Assembly: GCA_003999685.1 (NCBI GenBank)
Contig: CP021227.1
Span: 1,178,001 to 1,242,000 of the forward strand
DNA length: 64,000 nucleotides
Direction of reading: 5' to 3'
DNA from: Taiwanofungus camphoratus
Taxonomy: Eukaryota > Basidiomycota > Agaricomycetes > Polyporales > Taiwanofungaceae
Part shown: positions 12,599 to 25,432 of the stretch, piece after piece
Layout of the letters: each line of letters begins with the position of its first letter
How positions within the stretch are numbered: the stretch's first letter is position 1
Notes under the pieces: model-generated
Seen by the model: the letters and a program-made list of their open reading frames with translations, nothing else
Databases searched by the model: none
What the model was told of the DNA's origin: nothing
Program-made: the position numbers and the translations under genes

Positions 12599-13008
12599 TG
12601 TTCCGTTGGCAGTGGGGAGGTAAGATCAGCGGTGGGCCCTGTTAGAGAAACGTGCGCATCGGCGCCTATACTTATTGTCGAAGTCACTGTCTCGGCTCAG
12701 GAGGCTGTTACCAGTATTTTCGTGTGCCTATCCAAGGGGCCTGCACGGCTAAAATTCCAGACGTCGACTACCCAAGGGTGGTACCCATATCGAGTGCACC
12801 GGGTCCGTATTTTCACTTATTGCCCTCATTTTCGTCAACTTTCTGTTCAACGATCCAAGTGCAGAGCACCAGCTCCAAAAACCATGTAGACATGTATTAG
12901 GACCTCCATTCAACATCTTCAGGTGGTTTTCAAGATGTGTCTCCTCTCAATTCCATCACTGCGTGATTGCTGAATTCTAACGATGCAACTTTGGCGATAG
13001 CTTATATA
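12599..13008. other. Spacer between MITE and Tc1-type transposon
   Basis: Short open stretches occur on the plus strand (12632-12900), but no domain or splice structure is visible. The last bases are the TA target of the transposon that follows. Confidence 0.4.
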
Positions 13009-13093
13009 CAGTTGATTCGGAAATTCTTGAGAGACGTGTCCGGCAGTGTTCATAAATATGAATAAATCAAATAAATCAGAATAATCATAAAAT
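13009..13093 (+). repeat. Left terminal inverted repeat of the Tc1-type element
   Basis: It starts CAGTTGATTCGGAAATTC directly after TA and ends in an AT-rich stretch containing AATAAATCAAATAAATCAG. The reverse complement of 43238-43322 matches along its whole length with about a dozen differences. Confidence 0.85.
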
Positions 13094-13588
13094 CATTCCT
13101 TGTACACACGTTCACTTCTACAGTCTATCTTCTACAGTATATACTGTTGTTTAATGTCGCAAGCATCTCCCAAAACCTCAGAGCTGATACAAGCTGATAT
13201 CAACGACCGGGAAGCCTCGAACGTGAGGACCTGACTACAAGAGGTGGTAGTGAGGCTTTATGGACACTGTGTATGTCCTCCTGGGTGAAGTCGATAGAGT
13301 CGAGCGAGTACTCAGGTACGAAGCGAGAGGTTGCAAGATACGAGTATAAGATTGCTAGTGGTAACTAGCTACTTGATAACCAGATCGAACTTAAGGTCCG
13401 ACCTACAAAGTACGTGGCCTTATATATGTATTCTACCCTGCGCATGGACCATGGCACATGGTCTAAGAATCAGCATGAGTAAGCGTAAGTAAGGCGATAT
13501 GAGTCATCGGGCCATATTAGCAATCAGTAAGCGTAAGGCAGAATGTGTAAGCGGGGCCCGATATGAGTCAATGTCCATGAGTAACCGG
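13094..13588. other. Left interior remnant of the Tc1-type transposon
   Basis: This is non-coding as far as I can see. It ends with ACCGG, and the CCGG (13585-13588) reappears at 41977-41980 on the far side of the retrotransposon nest. That is what a target duplication of the outermost LTR element would look like. Confidence 0.6.
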
Positions 13589-14973
13589 TGATACGACCTA
13601 GGGGACCCTGGTACCTAGGGAGTGCTCCGCAACGTGGCTGTGGGGTAGTGTGATAACTGTGAGGATATGAGGGTAGGAGCTACAACCTGTACGATACCGG
13701 GAAACCTGTATGTCTTGTTTTTGTAAGTGGGGGAGTAAGGGGTCAAGGGTCCTGCCCAACAGGATCTTGTTCCTAAGTGCTATACAATCCCTAAGGCCTT
13801 GCGAGGCCCTCCGAAGTACACGAAGTCCTTCGAGATTCTGCGAAGTCCTTCGAAGTTTTAACTAAGTCGCACGAGCTGACTTCGTAGGCTGTATAGAGTT
13901 AGGGAGCAATAAGCCAATGGACTATAATTTCTACTAAGCGGCAGAGGGTACGAGACTGTTGCGAAGTCCTTTTAGCTAGAGTCAGCTAAAGGGTGTAAGG
14001 CTTAGAGGTTTGTTAGTGCGAGGTGGGCGAGGTTTGGCTAGCGTGGGAGACTTGTAGGAGAGGTCGGATGGTTCGGAGAGCTAATACTTGGAATAGGAAT
14101 GAGGGAACGAGGTTGCTGGAAGCTCTGAAGTGTCTGATGACGTCGAGGTGTGGGTCGGAGAGTTCGAAGGCGTAGAGAGATGTACTATAGCCTGTAATGA
14201 AGGCTATGGGGGAGTCGTAGGGTTATTCGTAGGACATAGGGATGACGCAACGTGAGCCTAAGGGTATAACTAAGGCGGAGGCCCACCGGATAGGTGCTAT
14301 AAGAGGTGCTGAAGGGCACGAAGTCACGGCGACTTCGTAGATCGTAGTGCGTAGTTCGGGAAGTGTAGACATAGTTTGTAGATATATCGCGAGCGTAGAC
14401 GTAGTTCAAAGGTACTGAAACGGAACTGGGGTGGAGACTTAGGGACCTTAGGACCGTTCCTAAGGTTGTACTCGCGGCGCTTTCCTGAGATCGGAGCTAC
14501 AGAGGAACTGGTATTCCAAAGAGAGAAGCGTGCACTGAGGGGTCTCTCTCGTACATAGTAAACTACCTCTGACTAAATAGGGGAACGTGAGGTGAACTAA
14601 TCTTGCGCGAAGTGATCCTTACGAGTCCGAAATGTGTACTAAAACGCATGGACTCCGAAGTGAACACGAGGGGGATAGGAACTAATTAGGAACTGAAACA
14701 GGGGAACTACGTACGGTAGAAAGGTGACCAAGTTCATTCACGAGGGCGAGATGACTATCCAAGAGCAGCCATGCGCCGTGATCACCTATCTTAGTGGGCT
14801 AAGAGCGCACGAAGTCCTTAGCAGCGGGACTTGGCCTAATCGGGGCAGGAGGTGTCCTAAATGGGTGGAGGGTCATATGGGTACGCCCTAGGATGACCTT
14901 ATGGCATAGGATCGAGACCCATGGGGGTGCACAAGGCTTCCTAAGTCCAACTTCCAGAACTTCGGTGATACGA
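13589..14973 (-). mobile_element. Minus-strand LTR remnants of element Z (left part)
   Basis: From 13589 to about 14965 the sequence is the reverse complement of the X-family LTR, lacking the LTR's first few hundred bases. It is followed by the eight bases TGATACGA (14966-14973), the start of another inverted copy that resumes near 40373. It is therefore the left arm of an inverted LTR pair or tandem LTR remnant belonging to an older insertion of the same Ty3-type family. It is a fossil with no internal region left. Confidence 0.7.
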
Positions 14974-16739
14974 TGATGAGTCCCGTAGCCTCCTGGCCCC
15001 CGAATCGCGATTTTAGGAGCTTTCTAATCCCCCAACCGACCACTCTAAGACTCTCCTACAGCCTACGACAGGAGGGATAGGTTCCTATAATATTCCTAAC
15101 GCCCCCTCTCCTTCCTAAACCCTCCTAACACCCTACGAAGTCTTGCGAAGTCACACGAGGTGCTACGAGATTTCGAATGCTAGACGCGAAGTCCCTAACT
15201 CCTGCTAAGTCCACTATCGGACACTGCCGGCCCTCCCATACTGTTCCATTGGATCTAGGTCCTATCTACTACGTCACTCATCCCGGGCTTAGCTAAGAAG
15301 TCTTAGCTAAGTCTCTCCTAGCTCTTGTGATTGCAGCTACCTCCGATAGGCTCCGAAACGGTCCGAAGTTCCGGAAGTTGGACTTAGGAAGCCTTGTGCA
15401 CCCCCATGGGTCTCGATCCTATGCCATAAGGTCATCCTAGGACGTACCCATATGACCCTCCACCCATTTAGGACACCTCCTGCCCCGATTAGGCCAAGTC
15501 CCGCTGCTAAGGACTTCATGCGCTCTTAGCCCACTAAGATAGGTGATCACGGCGCATGGCTGCTCTCGGATAGTCATCCCGCCCTCGTGAATGAACTTGG
15601 TCACCTTTCTACCGTACGTAGTTCCCCTGTTTCAGTTCCTAATTAGTTCCTATCCTCCTCGTGTTCACTTCGGAGTCCATGCGCTTTAGTACACATTTCG
15701 GACTCGTAAGGATCGCTTCGCGCAAGATTAGTTCACCTCACGTTCCCCTATTTAGTCAGAGGTAGTTTACTATGTACAAGAGAGACCCCTCAGTGTACGC
15801 TTCTCTCTTTGGAATACCAGTTCCCCTGTAGCTCCGATCTCAGGAAAGCGCCGCGAGTACAACCTTAGGAACGGTCCTAAGGTCCCTAAGTCTCCACCCC
15901 AGCTCCGTTTCAGTACCTTTGAACTACGTCTACGCTCGCGATATATCTACGAACTACGTCTACGCTTTCCGAACTACGCACTACGATCTACGAAGTCGCC
16001 GTGACTTCGTGCCCTTCAGCACCTCTTATAGCACCTATCCGGTGGGCCTCCGCCTTAGTTATACCCTTAGGCTCACGTTGCGTCATCCCTACGTCCTACG
16101 AATAACCCTACGACTCCCCCATAGCCTTCATTACAGGCCATAGTACATCTCTCTATGCCCTCGAACTCTCCGACCCACACCTCGACGTCATCAGACACTT
16201 CAGAGCTTCCAGCAACCTCGTTCCACCATTCCTATTCCAAGTATTAGCTCTCCGAACCATCCGACCTCTCCTACAAGTCTCCTACGCCAGCCAAACCTCG
16301 CCCACCTCGCTCTAACAAACCTCTAAGCCTTACACCCTTTAGCTAACTCTAGCTAAAAGGGACTTCGCAGCAGTCTCGTACCCTCTGCCGCTTAGTAGAA
16401 ATTATAGTCCATTGGCTTATTGCTCCCTAACTCTATACAGCCTACGAAGTCAGCTCGCGTGATTTAGCTAAAAACTTCGAAGGACTTCGCAGAATCTTGA
16501 AGGACTTCGCGTACTTCGGAGGGCCTCGCAAGGCCTTAGGGATAGTATAGCACTTAGGAACAAGATCCTGTTGTGCAGGACCCTTGACCCCTTACTCCCC
16601 CACTTACAAAACAAGACATACAGGTTTCCCGGTATCATACAGGTTGTAGCTCCTACCCTCACACCCTCACAGTTATCACACTACCCCCAGCCACGTTGCG
16701 GAGCACTCCCTAGGTACCAGGGTCCCCTAGGTCGTATCA
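14974..16739 (+). mobile_element. LTR1 (5' LTR of element X)
   Basis: A 1766-bp LTR running from TGATGAG to CGTATCA, so its ends are TGAT..ATCA. By eye it differs from the LTR at 38608 at about 5 sites, and from the LTR at 25601 at nearly 30. LTR1 and the 38608 LTR are therefore most likely the true pair of one insertion. The five bases TACGA just before it (14969-14973) recur at 40373-40377. Confidence 0.85.
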
Positions 16740-19713
16740 TTTCTGGAGCCCACCGCGAGGGGGAGCAGTCAAGATTTCATTGCCTTCAGATCATCCTACG
16801 TCTAACCAGTCCTCTCCGAGAAACAGCGATCAGTTACTATCCGAGTTCTTTCAGGTCGGCTATCGTTACTATACTCAAGCAGGCCTTCCACGAAGCACCT
16901 CTTCGCGAACACCTACGACTATCCCCTCCGATATCATTTCTACACTCGAATCTTCCGAATTGACCCCCGACTTTGAGGCTCTTTTCGAAGGGTCTCTAGA
17001 CACGCTTACCACGTCCGAAGACTCACCAATTGAGGACTTCGAACCTCAGTCCACGTCCCCTGAGCTTCCTAACACCTCCGAAGGAAGCGGTCCTTCTTCA
17101 GCGTCTGACCCTATCTTAGTCCATTTACCGGCATCCCCTCAGCTATCCTCTACGCTCCCATCAGCTTCGCGTTCCCCTCCGATTCCTTCTATTACACTTT
17201 CCGACGCTTCTACGACCCAATCTTCTTCGGCTAGCATCAACTCAGCTTCGAACCCATCTCTGACCGCACCCATTTTAGCTAATCCCCTAAATCCTATTTC
17301 TGTGTCAACCATGAACGCACCTCCACTCATGCCGCCTTGAGGAGATCGTACATCCCCTACCTTCGATCCTGACCAGCCTAGGACCATCCGAAGGTATTTC
17401 CAGGACTTAGAGTCACTTTTTGTCCGCTGCCAGATAGCGGATGAGGCGACGAAGAAACACTGGACTACTCGCTACCCTCCTATCGATGTTTCGGACCTAT
17501 GGGAGTCCCTCCCTGAGTGTTCCGATGTCACGAAGACCTACGAAGACTTCAAGAAGGAGATTAGAAGCCTCTACCCAGGCACAGAGGACGATAGAATGTG
17601 GTCTATGTCTGACTTGGATCAGTTGATAGGAGAACGTGCTAGAATTGGAATCAACAATGCGGCAGACTTAGGAAGCTTCTATCGTGAGTTTTATGCCATC
17701 ACGAAGTACCTAATTTCGAAAAATAGGTTGTCTACTATCGAGCAAAGCCGTGCTTTCGCGAGGGCCTTCCAGCCTTCGCTATGGGCTCGCGTGTCTACTA
17801 GGTTACAGCTAAAGTTCCCTGATCACTTACCCGATGATCCCTACACCTTGGACCAGCTACATAGCGCAGCAAAGTTCATACTCCTTGGTACTTCTACGAC
17901 TCTTACCTCTGCTACGACTGTAACTGCTTCGACCACTGCCGTGCCCGTGGGGGGCTCATCGCTAAAGATAGAGGATCTACAGACGTTCGCGGAGATCCTC
18001 ACGAAGTCCGTAACCAGTGCGCTAGCTCCTGTTCTTGCGAACCAGCGACCCCCTCGATTGGACAGCTCGCGCGGCGAGCACACTCATGTAGAAGGCCAGT
18101 ACTGTCACTATTGCGGGGACTTGGACTGCTGCACTAGGTGTTGCAAGCACATTGAGCAAGACATCAAGGATGGCAAGTGCAAGCGCAGCCCAGATGGAAA
18201 GATAGTGCTGCCAAATGGAAATTTCGTACCCAGAACGATCCCAGGACGTACGATTCGCGATAGGCTTTACGAATATCATCGACGAAATGGCACGAATTCC
18301 TCCCCACAGCTCCTATTCGAAATCGACAATCGCCTAAATGTGCCTGCATTCTCACTATCCGCCGAGGATCGTATAGCCGCTTTAGAACACGAGATTTACC
18401 AACTTCGGAGACGTCGCGAAGTCTTCGATGGTGTGGAAGTACCCCAGCGCAGAAGGCAGGGTGCTCCTAATGCGCAGTCTGATCTCAGAAACCCACCCTT
18501 AGCCAACGCACCTCCGATAGGACGCACTCAGCATCCAGTAGTGGATCCCCCTGCTAACCAAGATGCCCCAGTGGCGGAGGCGCAGAACCAGACCCCTCCT
18601 ACCATTCTAAGGCGATCCAATTATCCTTCTAATTCAGCGCCGTCGCCTCCGAAGCCTGCGAATGCGTCCGATCCACCCACGAACTCATCGGAGCATGCCG
18701 CGTCTACATCTAACGTACCAGCCCAACCAGCATCACAGGCAGCCATTCCACCGCCCACTCCACCAGTACATCCTTTCGCTAACGCTCGAGATGCTACTTA
18801 CGCACCTCCGAATCTTCGAAATTTCGCAGCAGCTCCGAAGCCTACAGCAGACAAGGGCAAGGACGTAGCCTATAAGACGATCACACCGGTTCATCAGGAG
18901 AAGCTTACAGAGGAAATATTCACGCGATCTATGAGGACACCAGTGGTTACACTAACGCCTGAGGAGTTACTATCTATATCCCCGGATGTTCGTGCGCGAT
19001 ATCGCGAAGCCATCACCCCTAAACGTGTGCCTATGGATCCTAAGGCTACTCATATGGCTCAAATTACGGAACTCTCAGACGATCTCGCTTCTAAAACGAC
19101 GCTAGCAACCTCCGAACTATCGTGCCATGGTGAACCCCTTGTCCCTGGTTCGACCATCATTCCAGACCCCTACGAAACGTACTTACGACACGTACCCGGA
19201 AAGGAAGAACCCTCCGAAATCATAGTAGCCCGCGACTCGAATTCTATCCGTTCTATCGAAGCCCTAATTGACAACAAAGAGCGAATCGAATGCATCGTGG
19301 ACCCTGGTTCACAAGTGGTTGCGATGTCAGAGCAAGTCTGTCATGCCTTAGGACTAATCTACGACCCTTCCGTGCAGCTAAATATGCAGTCTGCTAATGG
19401 CAGTATTGACCGTTCTTTAGGACTGGTTCGAAATGTCTCGTTCCAAGTAGGCGACATCGTGTTGTACCTACAGATACACGTCATACGCAATCCCTCCTAC
19501 GATATCCTTCTAGGCCGACCCTTCGATGTGGTAACCGAGAGTGTGGTTAAGAACTTCGGAAACGAGGAGCAGACCATCACGATCGTATGCCCGAACACGA
19601 GCGAAGTCGCGACCATCCCTACGATGCCTCGAGGACGTCAAAAGTTCTTACCAGCCCATCATCATAGTTGCCCCCACGCGAACTCTTCGAATCATTTACG
19701 ATCGGGTTTTTAG
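16740..19713 (+). mobile_element. gag/protease region of the X/Y-family LTR element
   Basis: This region codes a long Gag-like polyprotein with a Ser/Pro-rich N-terminal part and a conserved helical block like that of basidiomycete retroelement Gag. A cysteine-rich patch (CHYCGDLDCC) and a Pro-rich linker follow. Near the end is an aspartic-protease domain with the motif VDPGSQVVAMS and a ILLGRPF hydrophobic partner. The 3' end overlaps the start of pol in another frame, as in Ty3-type elements that use ribosomal frameshifting. The region is a fossil with about one break. The sequence could be X at its 5' end passing into Y by recombination, because the two copies are nearly identical. Confidence 0.75.
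16744..16760 (+). promoter_or_regulatory. Primer-binding-site candidate of the X/Y family
   Basis: TGGAGCCCACCGCGAGG starts four bases after the LTR end. It has the TGG expected opposite a tRNA CCA end. I could not match it to a particular tRNA. Confidence 0.5.
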
Positions 19714-22700
19714 ATTTCGAGGATTTGAGAAATCAAGGAGAGGTCGCCCTGGTCGTTGAGTATGAATCCGATACCCCTAAAATCGTGTCTTTCGCTGCTG
19801 TAAATGCAGCAGATAACAATTCTGTTCCTGCGCTCTATCTATCAGTCTCTAACTCTGTGTCTAGCTATCTGCAGTCTCTCTATTTTAGCGAAACTTCGAA
19901 AGTCTCGGAAGGTCCTGCTGATCATACTAGGTGGCTATCTGGCTTTCTAGCAGCAGCAACACCGCCCGAGGCTCCCTCCCTTTCACACGATGATCCGAAT
20001 TCTCTCCCTATGCTTTCGCTTTCCACCTCTAGAAACATTTCCTCTATCCCCATTCCAGGTCCCAGGAACGTTACGAAGGTCACGAAGTCAGCCCGAAGAC
20101 CTTCCCTTGCTCCTAATCCGATGGTATCCCTTCCTAAGTTGTCAGATTCTTCCCCTATTCCTACATTTGCAGCATCGAAAAAGAAGTACAAGCCTGTAGC
20201 GCTGAAGACTCGCCCTATTCTGGGAGCTTTGGACGAACGATTCCGAATCATTCGCGAAATTAAAGGCGACCCTTTAGCAACGATGCCTACTCTATCACCG
20301 ACTCCACCACCTTTCGAACCTACTTCGCGATATACGCAAGAACGGCACGATCTCACGGACAAGCTACACAGTGGAGACTTCCTACAACCAGCAGAGAGGG
20401 ACCTACTACATCATTTTATGACCCTACACGCTGACGCGTTCGCTTGGAATGACTCCGAAAGGGGGTGCTTCAAGCCGGAGTACTTCCCTCCTATCGACTT
20501 TCCGGTAGTACCGCACACGCCATGGGTACAAAAGAACATTCCTATCCCACCCGGAATCTACAACGAAGTGTGCGCAATCATCAAAAAGAAGATCGCAGCT
20601 GGGGTCTACGAACCTTCGAATTCTTCCTATCGTTCACGATGGTTTTGTGTGGTGAAGAAAGACGGAAAGTCCCTACGTCTCGTACATAGTCTGGAACCCC
20701 TAAACGCTGTCACGATTCAACACTCAGGTGTTCCCCCGACTCCCGAACACCTCGCAGAACAGTTCGGAGGACGACCTTGTGGTGCTATGTTGGATCTATA
20801 TGTAGGTTATGATGAACGCTTGATAGCGGAGACTTCGCGCGATCTTACGACATTTCAAACACCTTTCGGAGCTATGAGATTGGTCACTCTACCTATGGGA
20901 TGGACCAACTCGGTCCCTATCTTCCACGATGATGTTACGCACATCCTACAGCCCGAAATTCCTCACCTAACGGTTCCCTATATCGACGATGTTCCGGTCA
21001 AAGGCCCTGAAAGTTCGTACGATCTCGTACCTATTTCGGAGAACCCAGGCATTCGAAAGTTTGTTTGGGAACATTTTACGAACCTCAATAGGATAGTCAC
21101 ACGCATGCGCTATGCAGGAGGTACCTTTTCTGGAGTTAAAAGCATTCTAATTGCCCGCGAAATCACCGTTGTAGGGCATCGGTGTACTCCAGAAGGTCGC
21201 CTACCGGACGAGTCTCGTGTTGCAGCCATACGCAACTGGGGACCTTGTGCGACCCTATCTGACGTTCGAGCCTTTTTAGGAACCATTGGAGTGGTCCGTA
21301 TCTTCATCCGAAACTTCGCGCATCGTGCAGATGCCTTAGTACGCCTAACGCGAAAGGCGGTACCCTTCGAATTTGGTCCAGCGCAAATCGCAGCGCAGGA
21401 GGACCTTAAGGATGCTTTGCTGTCCTCTCCAGCTCTCCGATCCATTAACTATTTGTCAGGTGCGCCCGTCATCTTAGCAGTTGACACCTCCTATATTGCA
21501 GTTGGCTATCACCTTTGCCAATGCGATGAGGACAACCCTAAAGTCCGATTCTACAATCGTTTCGGATCCATCACACTAAATGATCGTGAGCGGAGGTTCT
21601 CGCAACCGAAGCTAGAGATCTACGGATTGTTTCGAGCACTTCGCGTACTACGAATCTACCTAATCGGAGTTAGGAACCTTATAGTGGAAGTGGACGCACG
21701 CTATATCAAAGGGATGTTGCAAAATCCGGACATCGCACCCAGCGTGAGTATAAATCGCTGGATCGTATCGATTCTAACATTCCATTTCACCCTAGTACAT
21801 GTACCAGGTACGATGCATGGACCAGATGGACTATCAAGACGAACCCCCCAGCCAGGAGATCAAGAAGAGAGCAGCGAAGAAGACTTCGAAGACTGGATAG
21901 ACAAAATGCACTCGTTTCTACATCACATCCAAGCCCCCCCTTCCCATCCTATACCATCGATTTCTACCCTATTCCCTTACGAATTCGCCTCTAACATTCC
22001 TATCACAACACCCACACCTCCAATAGCTCCAACCTTCGCCTCCGAGTTGGCTGAGGACAGCCAAGGTCTCAATAGGGAGGAGGAGAGCTACGATAGCGTC
22101 CCAAGATCCGAAATGGCCAAGGAAGCTGACGCAAGACTTGACTTAGTAGCAAAATTCCTACGAAGCCTCGCGAGACCTGCCAACCTATCGGATGCAGAAT
22201 ACGAAGGTTTCGTAAAATACTGTCTTCTATTCTTCCTCGACGAGGACATACTTTGGCGCAAAGATCCACAAGGAGCTCACAAACTAGTTGTAAAGCAGGC
22301 AGATCGTCTACGAATCCTCCGAGAATGTCACGATGCAGTCGCGCATCGAGGAATACACGCTACGAAGGTGCTGATTTCGGAGCGGTTTTGGTGGCCCTAC
22401 CATCATATCGACATTGCCTGGTATGTTCGAAGCTGCCACCTATGCCAGATTCGCCAAGTGCGGCAGATCCTAATCCCGCCTACGGTCGCTATGCCCGCTC
22501 CGATCTTCGCAAAGGTTCATATAGATACCATGCATATGCCCCCTTCTAACGGATTTAGGTACTTGGTGCAAGGCCGGTGTTCTCTAACCCAGTACCCCGA
22601 ATTTCGGATGCTTCGCAAGGAGACGGCTAAAGCTTTGGCAGAATGGCTCTTCGAAGACTTTGTTTGTAGGTGGGGTGCGCTATCGGAGATAGTCACGGAC

Positions 22701-23372
22701 AACGGCGCTCCCTTCGTAAAAGCCACGAACTACATAGCGAAGAAGTACCAGCTACGACACATCCGAATTAGCGGATACAATTCGCGTGCCAACGGACTGG
22801 TGGAGAGGCCTCACTTCGATGTTAGGCAGGCTCTATTCAAGGCCGTGGATGGCGAAGAGTCTAAATGGTCTCAGGCAACGTACTCAGTCTTCTGGTCCGA
22901 AAGGATCACGACTCGAAAGCGCATGGGATGTTCGCCCTATTTCGCGGTCACTGGCACCCACCCTGTTATCCCTTTGGACGTCGTAGAGGCCACCTATATC
23001 CTTCCTCCTCCGTCTTCTATGCTATCCACGACCGATCTTATCGCACGTCGAGCTATCGCATTGCAAAAGCGGGTGACTCAGATAGCGGAACTACATTCGA
23101 AGGTCTACGAAGCGCGAAGACAAGCTGCTCTGCGATTCGAAGAGAAGCATAAGCACTCCATCCACGATTTCAACTTCGAAAAGGGCGATTTAGTACTAAT
23201 TCGCAACACACAGATAGAAAAGTCCCTAAATCGGAAGATGCGACCTCGCTACCTCGGCCCAGTACTCGTAGTATCTAGGAACAAAGGTGGTGCTTATATC
23301 CTATGCGAATTGGATGGTTCGGTACTCGACAGGCCTACGGCAGCCTTCCGAGTCATCCCCTACTTAGCGTGA
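19668..23372 (+). mobile_element. pol of the X/Y-family Ty3-type element (copy 1)
   Basis: The reading frame spans reverse transcriptase, RNase H and integrase in the Ty3 order. The RT active site is YIDDV, which replaces the more usual YxDD-L/V context. The integrase has an HHCC zinc site (HDAVAHRG .. CHLCQIRQ) and a catalytic core with VHIDTMH and VTDNGAPF. A C-terminal SH3-like part (RPRYLGP-type) follows. No chromodomain is present. The frame is long and mostly open; I count about one break across it. About 1-2 percent amino-acid difference separates it from the second copy starting at 33634. Confidence 0.85.
22071..22084 (+). promoter_or_regulatory. Internal copy of the polypurine tract inside pol
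   Basis: AATAGGGAGGAGG sits in the integrase part of pol. The 34 bp around it (22051-22084) match the 34 bp ending at the 3' LTR boundary (25568-25601) at about 29 positions. It resembles a central polypurine tract, which lentiviruses and Ty1 use as a second plus-strand primer. Confidence 0.5.
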
Positions 23373-24054
23373 AAAGCCCTCGAACTTCCTACCGAACTCT
23401 TGGACGTGTCGACGGAGCGACTTCGCGAACTAGAGCTGACTACCACCCAAGGCGATGACGAAGAACTAGGATCGTATCCCTACTCTCCTAAGTCCGGCTC
23501 TAGTCCATCCGAAGCTCACTAAAGAATCAGAGGAGCAATTGACGATACCCCGACTTTAGCTAAGATTACGCTACGTCCATTTTACTTTTCGCTTACCCTT
23601 TGGTCATGTTTTACATTCCCCAACAAGCCCCCACTCAGTTTTGACAGCTACGAAGTTCCGAATGTCTACGAATTTTTACTTACAACATTTCCTACTTTTT
23701 ACTATAGTGATTCAACTCACGAAGTCGCGATATCGTTCTAAAGGCTCCTAAAACGCTGAGCGGAGCGAAGATTGCGCGAGGGGCCTTAAGCCCTTCAAGG
23801 CCATGATGATTTACTGAGCCTAAATGAGCGCATTTTATCCCCCTAAGTCTTCTAATTCTTCGCTGTGTCGTTTGGTTACTTCACGCACTTAGGAACCTTT
23901 TCACAAGGACGACGTTTGCGTCCGCTTTATTCAGACTACTGTACACATATTGGAAAAGGTCCCTAGCAAAGGGACGCGCAACGAGAGAGAATACAGCACG
24001 TTGGTGCGACAGATACGGAGCGGGCGAGATGACGAACTACGAACCCCCCAACTT
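23373..24054 (+). other. Untranslated spacer of the X/Y family between pol and the antisense gene
   Basis: It is non-coding on both strands and nearly identical to 36530-37061 of the second copy. It would carry the 3' ends of both the sense pol and the antisense gene transcripts, which converge here. Confidence 0.6.
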
Positions 24055-25432
24055 CTAAACCTCGGCCTCAGCATCTTCCTCATCCTGCTCGGACTCACCG
24101 GAGGGACCAGGATCAGTAGAGGAGGCGGCGACGCGACGGCGAGGAAGAGGGAGAGAGCTCAAGTCGAGCGGCGCAGGCGTACGACCAGTTAGGGCGGTTT
24201 CGGCGCGATAGAGCCCCGAGATGTAGTCTTCGAGACGCATCGCGCGACTCTCGGCCATCGCGCGGTCATACCAGAGGCCTTCGACAACGGCTTGATGCGC
24301 AGGGGTAAGGCCGTCCAAGTATTCGGCGCCGTTAAGGGCCAGCGAGGCCTCGAGCGACATCGTAGGCGCAGGGGTCGACTTCGCCTTCTTGGACTCACGG
24401 GCGCGAGGCGGGGACACCTGAGGAGGTTGGCCCGCAGCTAGGGAACGTCTTAACATCAGCAATGTCGCGATAACGAGGGCACGAGAAGCCCTACCACGCT
24501 TCGAAACGCGCACGCCGCGCTCCTTACCGTCTACGGAGAATCCGCCCCAATAACACCCCTGCGACTCTCGCAGGCACTTACCACACTTCACGGCGCCCGC
24601 GGGGAGTTCGCACTCGAAGTCTGCGGTGTAGGTGCTGCAGCGATCGCACTAGGTAGCAATCATAAGCCGCGAACGGTCACGAAAAGGACGTGCACTCACC
24701 TTCGCATGAGTTCGCCTATGCTCCGCCGCCTTCGCCATGTTAGCCAGGGCTTCGGGCGTCGGAGGAGCCTTCGCCTTCGCAGTGTCCTTCCCCTGAGCAG
24801 GAGGGACCCCTACGAAGACACCCGAACTCGTGGACGAGGCGAGTTCGCCGACTTGGCCGCTAGAAACGGAGGCCATGATCGAGCTGGCCTGGGAAGCCGC
24901 GCGAGTAGAAGCTGCTGCCTTGGCCCGAGCTGAGGGACGACGAGTACGCGATGAGGTACGACTAGGGGCCGGCGAAGGAGCAGAAGACGAAGCCGCAAGT
25001 TGGGCAGCACGTTCAAGCGCAGCGCGCTCGGCCGCCTCCACACGAAGTCGTTCGGTCGCGCGGGCAAGTTCGCGCTGCGCGTCTCGCTCTTGAAGCATAG
25101 CGGCGAACTGAGGAAAGCCGGTACGCGCCCACGAGATCCACGACGAGTCCGCGAGAGGGAGGATCGCCGTCAAACCTTCGACGATGGCGGCCTCTAAAGT
25201 AGGATCGGCAGGAGCGTTCGAAGCCTGGGACAGGACCCGCCAGTTACCCTATAACGCAGTGAAGACGATGTAACGGGCGACCGAGGAGGGTACGTACCAC
25301 ACGACGTCCTAAGTTCCTCGCCCACCGCAAGTAATCTTCGGCCTCCGCTACGCCCTCCGGACGAGAATCGAGGAGCGCCAGGACGTCGCTGTGAGCTAGG
25401 CCAACACCATCAGAGTCCATATCGTCGAACAT
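24055..25432 (-). CDS. Antisense accessory gene with Cys-cluster, copy 1
   Basis: This gene lies antisense between pol and the 3' LTR and looks whole in this copy. Exons on the minus strand are 25432-25298, 25248-24700 and 24648-24055, joined by 49-51-bp introns with GT..AG ends, giving about 425 aa. The start lies only about 170 bp from the LTR, whose 5' edge may act as an antisense promoter. Exon 2 codes an Ala/Arg/Glu-rich predicted coiled coil (about 70-110) and a Ser/Ala-rich linker. Exon 3 opens with a CX2CX8CX8CX2CX6C cluster starting CDRC, close to but not equal to the fungal Zn2Cys6 spacing. A basic patch (SKRGRASR) and an acidic tail follow. I infer a nuclear, nucleic-acid-binding role, possibly control of the element, but I do not recognise the family. 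Confidence 0.75.

Noticed and set aside
15919-16143. A 74-codon stretch repeated in each LTR on both orientations (also near 14185, 26546, 39553 and 40807)
   Set aside because: It recurs because the LTR recurs, and is composed of Tyr/Arg/Leu repeats from the ACTACG-type motif. No start context or conservation beyond that of the LTR suggests a protein.
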